A DNA stretch of 64,000 nucleotides, taken from the NCBI GenBank assembly GCA_049315325.1, contig JBMOKJ010000002.1, forward strand, positions 248,001 through 312,000, read 5' to 3'. The DNA is from CAXXIC01 sp049315325 (lineage in GTDB: Bacteria; Bacteroidota; Bacteroidia; Bacteroidales; UBA7332). A model generated the notes under the pieces. The model was not told the DNA's origin and searched no databases. It worked only from the letters and a program-made list of their open reading frames with translations. Made by a program: the position numbers and the translations under genes. The first letter of the stretch is position 1. Each line of letters opens with the position of its first letter. Positions 52,267 through 59,980 of this stretch are shown in pieces.

Positions 52267-53076
52267 TTAGAATACGTTATGAATCTTCATTGCATTACCC
52301 GAGTTGAAGCGGTAGTGTGTTTCACCAATCTTCTGTGTAAACTCGATGCCGATGCTGTTGATAACACTTACATTCTCATTCAATACAGTTGTAGTAGGGA
52401 GTGAGCTTTCCAATACAATCGGCACATCAACTTCTCCACCCAAACTATAGTAGTAATCAGAATAAGAAATGTTCGACAATTCATTCAACTGATGCTCAAT
52501 AGGTCCATAAATTCCTGAATTTGCATTGAATGCAAAGTCAGAGATAACAGAAACCACATTAATCAATCGGAAATGCGTGGCACCTGCCGGAGCGTGCATT
52601 TTTACTTCTGGGCTAAATGGATCTACTGTGAGCGTCGATTTCAAGCGTGATGCGCTGTTTGTCACAGAGTACGGAGTTCCCAAGATGCTGTCGAAGTTCA
52701 GATTCTTATTAAATTGCAATCCATTCAGGTATTGTCTTTGGGTGGTAATCAAAATCGCGCGATAACCACGAGCTTCTGACATATCCTCCAAATTGATTTT
52801 CTTCATTATACCTGTCAATCGACCAGCAAGTTGAGGATCGCTCATTTGCTTGATTAACGAACTCAAACCCATACGAACCGATTTAGCAGCGTTCGCACAG
52901 CCGCCAAACTCATTCATGTTCTCACGAGTGCGTTTAAACGCAGGGTCAGTTTTTACTTGTTCTTTACTCGGACCGCCAACTAATCCAGCGTAATGTCCAT
53001 TTAATCCCTTAATCTTAAAGTGACGAATGTCCCCAATCGTTCCTTTGTACTTGATGTGACCGGCTTGCTTTGCCAT
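52267..53076 (-). CDS. Conserved Bacteroidota protein of unknown function
   Basis: 269 residues. Starts AKQAGHIKYKGTIGDIRHFK, with KTDPAFKRTRENMNEFGGCA after it, then helical and strand-rich parts. The conserved opening, which I have seen in Bacteroidota proteins near mobile DNA, suggests a real family, but no function is known. No signal peptide. It is one of the few minus-strand genes on the island. Confidence 0.75.
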   Translation of the reverse strand: MAKQAGHIKYKGTIGDIRHFKIKGLNGHYAGLVGGPSKEQVKTDPAFKRTRENMNEFGGCANAAKSVRMGLSSLIKQMSDPQLAGRLTGIMKKINLEDMSEARGYRAILITTQRQYLNGLQFNKNLNFDSILGTPYSVTNSASRLKSTLTVDPFSPEVKMHAPAGATHFRLINVVSVISDFAFNANSGIYGPIEHQLNELSNISYSDYYYSLGGEVDVPIVLESSLPTTTVLNENVSVINSIGIEFTQKIGETHYRFNSGNAMKIHNVF

Positions 53077-53224
53077 AATCGTAAATTATTAATAATTAGT
53101 AAATTTGTTTAAATAATTATGTGTAAATTTACGACTTAATAGCCTAGTAATCAATATATTATCAAAATATTTTCAGGGCATTATAAAGCAAAGAAAAGCA
53201 ATAAAATGAAGGTCATATTAAACT

Positions 53225-53677
53225 ATGTTAATAATTAGCAAAATAGTAGATGGAGACGGTTTTTACGTGAAAAATTTGCTCCAAAATGAAGAGTTTGAAG
53301 TGCGACTTTTGGGCATAGATGCGCCCGAAATTAAGCAATGCAGAAAACTTTTTCAAGACGAAAAAGAGCTCCACCTTCCGGGACAATTCCTAATCAAGTT
53401 AGGGCAGCAATCTTTTGCTTACCTTAGAGAGTTAGCCAAAGTAGGTGAAAGAGTCACAATTGTCACGGAAATCGGTAATGAGGTTGATTTTTACGGCAGA
53501 GTTTTGGTGTATGCCTATCTTTCAGATGGTACCTGTATCAATAAGAAATTAATAGAGGAAGGCTATGCAAAACCGTTTAATGAGTACTATTGTCGAGAGC
53601 TATCCAATTATCAATTATTGAATATGACAGCCCGAATTGAGGGCAAAGGCCTTTATAGTCAGATTAATAGGTTTTAG
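53225..53677 (+). CDS. Staphylococcal-nuclease-like (SNase) protein
   Basis: 150 residues. Order of SNase motifs: ISKIVDGDGFYV, VRLLGIDAPE (first catalytic Arg and Asp), LGQQSFAYLREL and DFYGRVLVYAYLSDGTCINK (second Arg), then LIEEGYAKPF. No signal peptide, so it would act inside the cell on DNA or RNA. It is the last gene before the right attachment site. Confidence 0.85.
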   Translation: MLIISKIVDGDGFYVKNLLQNEEFEVRLLGIDAPEIKQCRKLFQDEKELHLPGQFLIKLGQQSFAYLRELAKVGERVTIVTEIGNEVDFYGRVLVYAYLSDGTCINKKLIEEGYAKPFNEYYCRELSNYQLLNMTARIEGKGLYSQINRF

Positions 53678-53683
53678 TCAATT

Positions 53684-53706
53684 GTTTACCCAATGTTTAC
53701 CCCAAA
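53684..53706. promoter_or_regulatory. Right GTTTACCC double motif (candidate recombinase arm site)
   Basis: GTTTACCC-aat-GTTTACCCC, 51 bp inside the right repeat; pairs with 26138-26160. Confidence 0.65.
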
Positions 53707-53722
53707 TCCTAAAAACAAAAAT

Positions 53723-53745
53723 AACCGACTGAAAATCAGTCGGTT
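53723..53745. terminator. Hairpin beside the right attachment site
   Basis: Perfect 10-bp stem AACCGACTGA / TCAGTCGGTT with a 3-nt loop, just past the tRNA-Lys 3' end. It takes the place of the terminator displaced to 25970-26002. Confidence 0.8.
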
Positions 53746-53757
53746 AAGTCGTTTATT

Positions 53758-53772
53758 TGTGATCCGCCTGGG
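53758..53772. other. Right attachment site (attR), inside tRNA-Lys
   Basis: TGTGATCCGCCTGGG, identical to 26008-26022; lies at the 3' end of the tRNA gene. Confidence 0.9.
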
Positions 53773-53832
53773 GTTCGAACCCAGGACCCCAACATTAAAA
53801 GTGTTGTGCTCTACCAGCTGAGCTAGCGAATC
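53760..53832 (-). tRNA. tRNA-Lys (anticodon TTT)
   Basis: 73 nt including the discriminator A. Acceptor GATTCGC pairs with GCGGATC (one G-T). D arm GCTCAGCTGGTAGAGC. Anticodon stem-loop CAACA-CTTTTAA-TGTTG gives TTT. T arm CTGGG-TTCGAAC-CCCAG. The CCA end is not encoded. It is the integration target of the island and is left intact by it. Confidence 0.97.
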
Positions 53833-53923
53833 GTCCTTTTTTGCTTTAAAAGCGGTGCAAAGGTATTGCTAATATCTCAAATTGCCAAATGTTTTTTCTA
53901 ATTTATTCCTTTATTTCGGCACT

Positions 53924-55054
53924 CTACTGCTTATCTGTTTCATTTTCAGCACTTGATGTTTTCGAATCTTCCTGATCATATTCTCTCAAAATGTATCTTT
54001 TGTAATAACTGAGGCAAAGCGTAGTGAGAGGAAGCCCAATAATCAAACCCGTCATTCCCATCAGACTGCCCCAAATAGAGAGCGAAAGCAATATGATTGC
54101 AGGATTTAGACCGGTCACTTTTCCCATAATCTTAGGAACGATGATGGCATCGAGTATGATTTGAATAATACACATTACACCCAGTGCCAACCCGAAAATA
54201 ATCCAAAAACTTTGTCCTGTCTCCGATGCTTTGAGTAGACTCATCAAGGCCATTGGTATAATGCCCAAAATATGAAGGTATGGGACGAGATTGAGAACTC
54301 CAATCAGCAGACCTAAAATAATTCCCATTGGTAAATCGATAATTCTGAATCCGATAGCAAACATCACGCCTACAATCAGCGAAACCAAAGCTTGTCCACG
54401 GAAATAACGATTCATACTTACAGTGATATCATTCAATAACTGTCCGGCCAGTGTGCGGTATTTTGACGGAAAAAGCTGAACAAAGTCTTTGGTAATTCGG
54501 TCGAAATCGAGTAGAATAAAGACGATGTAGAGCAGAATAATTGCAGTTGCAAGTATTCCAACAATAACCGATACCGAATTTGTGAGAAATTGCCAGAATT
54601 TTGGCGCGATTTGTTTAATGATCTGACTAATATCTTCTTCACTCATCGACGAGATGATTTTGTCGGGATTGGCAATCTGTCGAACGTATTCCGACCATTC
54701 AGTCGGTATAAGTTTGATAATGCCACCATTTGCTTGATAGTAGCTAATCAGAATGTTTAATTTATCAATTTCTGCTTCCACTGATGGCAAAATTGCCCAA
54801 ACGACCCCGGCAACTACTACCGCAACCGATAGCAAAGCAATAAGAATCGAAGCCACACGGTTTTTAACCCGCAATTTATGTTGAAAAAATCCAACCAAAG
54901 GATTTAGCAGGTAGGCGAGGAGCCAAGCGATAAGAAATGGAAGCAAAGCATCTTTAATCTGAACGGATACAAAAATGACCGCCCAAAGAATAAGTAATGT
55001 AAAAAATATCCGAGCTACACGGTCGAAAGTAAATGGTTTTTGGTCGAGTATCAT
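53924..55054 (-). CDS. AI-2E transporter family (PerM-like) membrane protein
   Basis: 376 residues from the ATG at 55054, which overlaps the tdk stop (ATGA); an earlier ATG at 55090 would lie within tdk. Seven or eight membrane segments with the family blocks LPFLIAWLLAYLLNP, NRYFRGQALVSLIVGVMFAI and ILDAIIVPKIMGKVTGLNP. Members export small molecules or act as antiporters; the substrate is unknown. Confidence 0.88.
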   Translation of the reverse strand: MILDQKPFTFDRVARIFFTLLILWAVIFVSVQIKDALLPFLIAWLLAYLLNPLVGFFQHKLRVKNRVASILIALLSVAVVVAGVVWAILPSVEAEIDKLNILISYYQANGGIIKLIPTEWSEYVRQIANPDKIISSMSEEDISQIIKQIAPKFWQFLTNSVSVIVGILATAIILLYIVFILLDFDRITKDFVQLFPSKYRTLAGQLLNDITVSMNRYFRGQALVSLIVGVMFAIGFRIIDLPMGIILGLLIGVLNLVPYLHILGIIPMALMSLLKASETGQSFWIIFGLALGVMCIIQIILDAIIVPKIMGKVTGLNPAIILLSLSIWGSLMGMTGLIIGLPLTTLCLSYYKRYILREYDQEDSKTSSAENETDKQ

Positions 55055-55638
55055 GCTTTTGAAGTCGATTGGTTGTAACAAATTCTGCAAAGCGGCTGGT
55101 ATTCATTCTTTTCTCCCAACAAAACGCGGTTTTCGTCCTCAACTATTCTGTGTGAATAGCTAGCTGTTCGTCCGCAATTGACACATACAGCATGCACCTT
55201 TTGCACATCATCCGCTATTGCACAAAGTGCGGGTATTGGTCCGAAGGGTACACCTTTGAAGTCCATATCAAGTCCTGCAATGATTACCCGTATGCCTTGG
55301 TTGGCTAGCTGATTGCAAACCGCAACCAACCCTTCATCGAAAAACTGTGCTTCGTCTATTCCCACCACATCTACATCGCCAGTCAACAAAACAATGCTTG
55401 CCGAATTTTCTACAGGTGTAGATGGAATGGAGTGGCTGTCGTGCGACACAATTTCAGTTTCTGAATACCGCACGTCGATAGCTGGTTTGAATATTTCAAC
55501 TTTTTGTCGAGCATAATTTGCACGTTTTAGTCGACGAATCAACTCTTCGGTTTTTCCCGAGAACATCGATCCGCATATTACCTCTATTCCGCCTCTGCGT
55601 AAATGTTCGTTGTGAGTGTCTTCAGAAAAAATCATCAT
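55051..55638 (-). CDS. tdk: Thymidine kinase
   Basis: 195 residues from the ATG at 55638. P-loop CGSMFSGKTEELIRRL, DEAQFFDE as Walker B, GLDMDF, and the zinc ligands C-x2-C in VCVNCG and C-x2-C in LCRICY. Phosphorylates thymidine in pyrimidine salvage. Coupled to the AI-2E gene. A TACTTTTG -7 box on the minus strand (55700-55707) with a TTG 21 bp upstream is its likely promoter. Confidence 0.95.
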   Translation of the reverse strand: MMIFSEDTHNEHLRRGGIEVICGSMFSGKTEELIRRLKRANYARQKVEIFKPAIDVRYSETEIVSHDSHSIPSTPVENSASIVLLTGDVDVVGIDEAQFFDEGLVAVCNQLANQGIRVIIAGLDMDFKGVPFGPIPALCAIADDVQKVHAVCVNCGRTASYSHRIVEDENRVLLGEKNEYQPLCRICYNQSTSKA

Positions 55639-55699
55639 TTTTGGGGTTGGCTGTTTTGTAATTATAAAACTATTTGTCAAAGCATATCGCTTATCTTCG

Positions 55700-55731
55700 C
55701 AAAAGTAATAATTTTGTGAAGTTATGTGCAA
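55700..55731 (-). promoter_or_regulatory. Promoter of tdk
   Basis: Minus strand TTG (55729-55731), 21-bp spacer, TACTTTTG (55700-55707), matching TTG-N-TAnnTTTG. Confidence 0.6.
55709..55716 (+). promoter_or_regulatory. -7 box of the PBP4-like gene
   Basis: TAATTTTG on the plus strand, 32 bp before the start at 55749. It sits beside the divergent tdk promoter. No -33 TTG at the right distance. Confidence 0.5.
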
Positions 55732-55748
55732 TAAATAAAATATTAACG

Positions 55749-57200
55749 ATGAGAAAATTTCTGACGCCCTTCATTTTATATATATGTTTTGGCGCAAACG
55801 CTGTCGAACAATCCAATCCTGCGCTTAATCGATTTGTTTCTGAAAAAAAATTTCGCAATGCAGGTCTTTCTGTTCTTATTCAAGATGCTTCTTCTGGCAA
55901 AAGTTTCGCTTCTTATTCTCCAAATATGAGTCTTGCGCCGGCTTCTACGTTAAAGCTCATCACCACTGCTACAGCACTTGAGATGTTTGGTCCTGAATTT
56001 CGATTTGAGACCGAAGTGGCTTATTCAGGAAAAATCGTTGATGGCGTATTGGATGGTGATTTATACATTATTGGTCACGGCGATCCTACACTTGGGTCAG
56101 AGTATAGTCTTCAACCAAATGCTTTTTTCGAATCCATTCTTTCAGAACTGAAAAGAAGAGGAGTGAGTCAGATTACAGGTAGGATAATTGGAGATGAATC
56201 AGCATACAATACCGAACTGATTCCGCCTCGAACCACCTGGGAAGATATGGGCAACTATTATGCCGCTGGTATTTCAGCCTTAAACTACGGAGATAATTGT
56301 TATAAATTGACATTTCGAACTGGAGCAGCTGGTTCTGTACCGCAGATTGTGAGTGTAAGGCCCGCAATAAAATATTTGGATTTCCGAAATTATCTAATTA
56401 CGAAATCAAACGATAAAGATAGCGCATATTTATATGGTATGCCTTTTCAGTTTGAACGTTATATTTATGGCACAGTTCCTGCAAATAGAGAGTCTTTTTC
56501 TATAAAAGGCGATGTGCCAGACCCCGCGTTGTTTTTGGTAGATGAATTGAATTTATTTTTGATGAAAAATGGTTTTAAAGTTAAAGGTGAGCCAATAACA
56601 AGTCGAATTTTGTCTGGTGATAGGAGTGGAAGATACGGTGAATCAATGCCAAAGATGGACCCCAATTTAACCGCTTTATGTAGTTTCCGTTCAGATAAAT
56701 TGTCTCATATCATACAGATTACGAACAAGAAAAGCTACAATTTCTATGCGGAGGCGTTGTTGCGCTTAATAGCGTCAAAGTATAGCAAAGATGCTTCATT
56801 GCCCACAGGGATTGCTGCTGTTAAACGATTCTGGTCTGCTCGCAAATTAAACACCGACTTTTTGATGTACGACGGCAGCGGTCTCTCTCCTGCCAACAGA
56901 ATAAATGCAGCTTTTTTTGTCCGATTGCTCGATTATATGTCGAAAAGTAAGAACAGCGAAGTTTATTCTTCTTCATTTGCAATTGCAGGTGTTGACGGAA
57001 CTTTGAAATCGTTTCTCGCGAATACCTCATTTGTCGGAAAAGTTCGTGCGAAGAGTGGAAGCTTTGATGGTGTTCTCAGCTATTGCGGGCAATTGGAGAA
57101 AAACAATCGAAAATATAACTTTTGCATAATAACAAATGCATTTACCTGTCCTACATCAGAGGTTAAGCATGCTATAGAAAGATTGTTAGTCGATTTTTAA
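55749..57200 (+). CDS. dacB: D-alanyl-D-alanine carboxypeptidase/endopeptidase, PBP4 type (peptidase S13)
   Basis: 483 residues from the ATG at 55749. Signal peptide ends near FGANA. Active-site motifs: S-x-x-K in PASTLKLIT (about 65), S-x-N in KKSYNFYAEALL and K-S-G in VRAKSGSFDG. Acts on peptidoglycan in the periplasm. Stands alone, divergent from tdk. Confidence 0.93.
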   Translation: MRKFLTPFILYICFGANAVEQSNPALNRFVSEKKFRNAGLSVLIQDASSGKSFASYSPNMSLAPASTLKLITTATALEMFGPEFRFETEVAYSGKIVDGVLDGDLYIIGHGDPTLGSEYSLQPNAFFESILSELKRRGVSQITGRIIGDESAYNTELIPPRTTWEDMGNYYAAGISALNYGDNCYKLTFRTGAAGSVPQIVSVRPAIKYLDFRNYLITKSNDKDSAYLYGMPFQFERYIYGTVPANRESFSIKGDVPDPALFLVDELNLFLMKNGFKVKGEPITSRILSGDRSGRYGESMPKMDPNLTALCSFRSDKLSHIIQITNKKSYNFYAEALLRLIASKYSKDASLPTGIAAVKRFWSARKLNTDFLMYDGSGLSPANRINAAFFVRLLDYMSKSKNSEVYSSSFAIAGVDGTLKSFLANTSFVGKVRAKSGSFDGVLSYCGQLEKNNRKYNFCIITNAFTCPTSEVKHAIERLLVDF

Positions 57201-57235
57201 TATTCCGACGTGTCGCATAATTTTTTAGCTAAAAA

Positions 57236-57265
57236 TTGTAATTCTCAATTTATAGATTAATTTTG
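57236..57265 (+). promoter_or_regulatory. Promoter of rsmI
   Basis: TTG (57236-57238), 19-bp spacer, TAATTTTG (57258-57265): a full match to the Bacteroidota consensus, 72 bp before the start codon. Confidence 0.75.
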
Positions 57266-57337
57266 CAATAATATATATAGGTATAATCAGAGGCGTAGAA
57301 GTTTAAATGCTGATTGTGACTACCTCTTTTCGTAAGA

Positions 57338-58078
57338 ATGGCAAAATTAATAGTTATACCAACGCCCATTGGCAATCTTGAGGACATTACGCTTAGGGCA
57401 TTACGCTACCTGAAAGAAGCAGATTTGGTGTTGGCAGAAGATACCCGAACTACAGGGAAATTGTTTAAACATTACGACATTACCACAAAACTACATTCGC
57501 ATCATAAGTTTAATGAACATAAATCTTTAGAACAAATCGTATCGCGAATTCGCTCAGGCGAAACAGTTGCTTTGGTCTCCGACGCAGGAACACCGGCAAT
57601 TTCAGACCCAGGATTTTTGATTGTTAGAGCGTGTGTTAATGCAGGTATTGAGATAGAGTGTTTGCCTGGTGCAACAGCATTTGTTCCTGCCTTGGTCGTT
57701 TCTGGTTTGCCAAATGATCGTTTTTGTTTCGAAGGCTTCCTGCCTCCCAAAAAAGGCAGAAATACACGTCTGAAGGAGTTGTCAGAAGAGAAACGCTCAA
57801 TTGTTTTTTACGAATCGCCCTATCGGGTTGTAAAAACGCTGGAGCAATTCGGTGAATTTATGGGATTCGACCGCAAGGTGTCAGTTTCTCGTGAAATTTC
57901 GAAGATGTTTGAGCAAACGGTACGAGGTACCCTGACAGAAGTCATTACGCATTTTAAAGAGCGTGAACCAAAAGGCGAATTTGTTCTTGTTTTGTCAGGT
58001 AAAGAGGATATAGCCGATGGCGAAAATGCAGAAAAACAGATCAATAGTTCAAAAAACAAATATAAGAACCAGTACTAA
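57338..58078 (+). CDS. rsmI: 16S rRNA (cytidine1402-2'-O)-methyltransferase
   Basis: 246 residues. Begins VIPTPIGNLEDITLRALRYL, then LAEDTRTTGKLFKHY, VSDAGTPAISDPG and PGATAFVPALVVSGLP, all RsmI blocks. Modifies C1402 in the decoding centre. The last 20 residues are a Lys/Asn-rich tail. Followed after 28 bp by the lipoprotein gene. Confidence 0.96.
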   Translation: MAKLIVIPTPIGNLEDITLRALRYLKEADLVLAEDTRTTGKLFKHYDITTKLHSHHKFNEHKSLEQIVSRIRSGETVALVSDAGTPAISDPGFLIVRACVNAGIEIECLPGATAFVPALVVSGLPNDRFCFEGFLPPKKGRNTRLKELSEEKRSIVFYESPYRVVKTLEQFGEFMGFDRKVSVSREISKMFEQTVRGTLTEVITHFKEREPKGEFVLVLSGKEDIADGENAEKQINSSKNKYKNQY

Positions 58079-58106
58079 ACCTATTTTTAATTAATACACA
58101 ACGGAG

Positions 58107-58973
58107 ATGAAAAAGATTTTGTTACCATTACTCGCAATTGCACTTATGGTGGCTTCTTGCGGTAAAAGTTCAGGCGTTTACAAAGACTTAGCAGCACAAA
58201 ACGACTCGCTAAAGTTAGCTCATGAAAAAACTGTTCAGGAGTTTGATAATGCGCTTAGTTTAATTAATGAAGTTCAAGATGGACTTGGTAAAATGAAGGA
58301 TGCCGAAAACTACCTCAAGGTGGAAGCATCGCAAGGTAAGGAGTTAACACCGACAACTCGTGAGCAAATTGCAAACGATATGTCGATGATTGCAGAAACT
58401 CTGAAGAAAAATAAAGAGGAACTTTCGAAATTGAAAGCGAACTCAAAAGCACAATCTACCCAACTGAAGGCTACAATCGAACGCTTGATGGCCGAATTAG
58501 AAACCAAAACAAAGTTGGTTGCTGATCTTCAAGCTCAGTTGCTCGATAAAGATGTGAAAATTGGAGAATTGGTAGCTAAGACAGAAAGTCTTTCTGGAGA
58601 GATTAATACGTTGAGCAAAGAGACTCAAAAACAAAGAGACGAGTTGGCATCGCAAGATAAAGCACTTAATACAGCTTGGTATGTTTTTGGCTCTAAAGCA
58701 GAATTGAAAAAGCAGAACGTCATCACAGGTGGTGGACTTTTCAAATCGGCAGATGTGCTTAAGAAAGAGTTCAATAAAGAGTATTTTATAGCGATTGATG
58801 TCAGAAATACTAAATCAATCGAGCTTTTCTCGAAAAAAGCAAAATTCTTAACTACCCATCCTGTTGGAAGTTACACGTTAGATAAGGACAATGCAGGAAT
58901 GTTAACTTTGAAGATTTCAGATTTCAAAAGTTTCTGGAGCATCTCTCGTTATCTCGTTATTCAGGTTGATTGA
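58107..58973 (+). CDS. Coiled-coil lipoprotein of unknown function
   Basis: 288 residues. Lipoprotein signal ends LMVASC (Cys18). Residues about 25-195 form a long coiled coil (NDSLKLAHEKTVQEFDNALS and on). The last 85 residues are a compact domain beginning ALNTAWYVFGSKAELKKQ. This layout is common in Bacteroidota envelope proteins. Function unknown. Confidence 0.75.
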   Translation: MKKILLPLLAIALMVASCGKSSGVYKDLAAQNDSLKLAHEKTVQEFDNALSLINEVQDGLGKMKDAENYLKVEASQGKELTPTTREQIANDMSMIAETLKKNKEELSKLKANSKAQSTQLKATIERLMAELETKTKLVADLQAQLLDKDVKIGELVAKTESLSGEINTLSKETQKQRDELASQDKALNTAWYVFGSKAELKKQNVITGGGLFKSADVLKKEFNKEYFIAIDVRNTKSIELFSKKAKFLTTHPVGSYTLDKDNAGMLTLKISDFKSFWSISRYLVIQVD

Positions 58974-58993
58974 TTTATTTCATTATTAATATT

Positions 58994-59022
58994 AAGAGGC
59001 TGTTTCGTCGAAGCAGTCTCTT
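58994..59022 (+). terminator. Terminator after the coiled-coil lipoprotein
   Basis: Stem AAGAGGCTG / CAGTCTCTT (one G-T) with an 11-nt loop, followed by TTTCTTTT. Confidence 0.7.
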
Positions 59023-59073
59023 TTCTTTTAATGGTTTTTGGGCAAAGCATTTTTCTCTAATATTTTTTTTCTT

Positions 59074-59769
59074 ATGTCAAAATACAAAAACATTTTCATC
59101 GATTTAGATGATACCATTTGGAATACTCGTGCAAATGCGCGTGAAAGTATGGAAGAGATTTTTTTTGAATATCAATTCGACAAACACTTTACCTCTTTTG
59201 ATTTTTTCTACAATATATACAATATCAATAATCTCAAACTTTGGGATTTATATCATTTTGGCAAAATTACAAAGCAGCAATTAATGCGTGATCGATTTCT
59301 TTTTCCCATCCAACAAGGAGGAATTGATGATGAGAAAATCGCTGTTAAGTATGGTCATGATTTTCTTGAACGCACAACAACCAAAACAAAGCTCGTACCA
59401 CATGCCATAGAATTACTCGATTACCTCTTCCCAAAATACCGACTCTTCATTCTTTCCAATGGATTTAGAGAATTACAGCATAGAAAAGTCGCAAATTCAG
59501 GCTTGGCGCACTATTTCGAAAAAATTATACTTTCTGAGGATGCGGGAGTCAATAAACCGCACCCTGACATCTATCATTATGCTCTTAAAACGACAAATTC
59601 GCGTAAGAGCGAGAGCATAATGATTGGCGATAATCCAGAAACTGACATTGCAGGTGCACATAAAATTAAGATGGATCAGATTTATTTTGCTGATAATCAG
59701 TCGATAAACATTGAATTTGAACCAAATTATACAGTAAATTCACTCTTGGAGATTATGAAAATCCTCTGA
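59074..59769 (+). CDS. YjjG-family HAD phosphatase
   Basis: 231 residues from the ATG at 59074 (MSKYKNIFIDLDDTIWN). HAD motifs: FIDLDDTIW (I), FILSNG (II), the Lys in GVNKPHPDIY (III) and MIGDNPETDIAGA (IV). YjjG-type enzymes dephosphorylate nucleotides. It stands alone with a 211-bp gap before SusC. Confidence 0.9.
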   Translation: MSKYKNIFIDLDDTIWNTRANARESMEEIFFEYQFDKHFTSFDFFYNIYNINNLKLWDLYHFGKITKQQLMRDRFLFPIQQGGIDDEKIAVKYGHDFLERTTTKTKLVPHAIELLDYLFPKYRLFILSNGFRELQHRKVANSGLAHYFEKIILSEDAGVNKPHPDIYHYALKTTNSRKSESIMIGDNPETDIAGAHKIKMDQIYFADNQSINIEFEPNYTVNSLLEIMKIL

Positions 59770-59907
59770 TTTTCAGGTATTTGTCTATTATTCACTAAAA
59801 TTAGGGCAAAATAGATTAAATTGATAGTGTTTATAGTCAATATTTGCTTAAAAAAGGTTAAACACATATCTATTTGTCAATTTTGATAGTTTTTGATAGA
59901 AAATAAG

Positions 59908-59937
59908 TTGTGTGATACACAATTATTATTATTTTTG
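59908..59937 (+). promoter_or_regulatory. Promoter of the SusC/SusD pair
   Basis: TTG at 59908-59910, 19-bp spacer, TATTTTTG at 59930-59937. Good Bacteroidota consensus, 43 bp before the ATG. Confidence 0.75.
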
Positions 59938-59980
59938 CGAAGAGATAGTTAATATTAGTTTAAACATTAAGAGAAGTTTT

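Larger units (their letters stand above)
26008..53772. mobile_element. Integrative genomic island in tRNA-Lys carrying defence genes
   Basis: Bounded by 15-bp direct repeats (26008-26022 and 53758-53772), with the intact tRNA-Lys at the right end and its 3' side facing inward. A tyrosine recombinase gene starts 182 bp inside the left repeat. Near both ends lies GTTTACCC-(g)AAT-GTTTACCCC in the same orientation (26138-26160 and 53684-53706), suited to recombinase arm sites. Mobility genes are at the left; cargo is type III R-M, an SMC operon, a GmrSD-like nuclease and others. No relaxase or type IV secretion gene was found, so it is probably not self-transmissible. Confidence 0.9.

Noticed and set aside
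26008..53772. Conjugative transposon
   Set aside because: No relaxase, coupling protein or tra gene could be recognised; only integration and replication-type genes are present.
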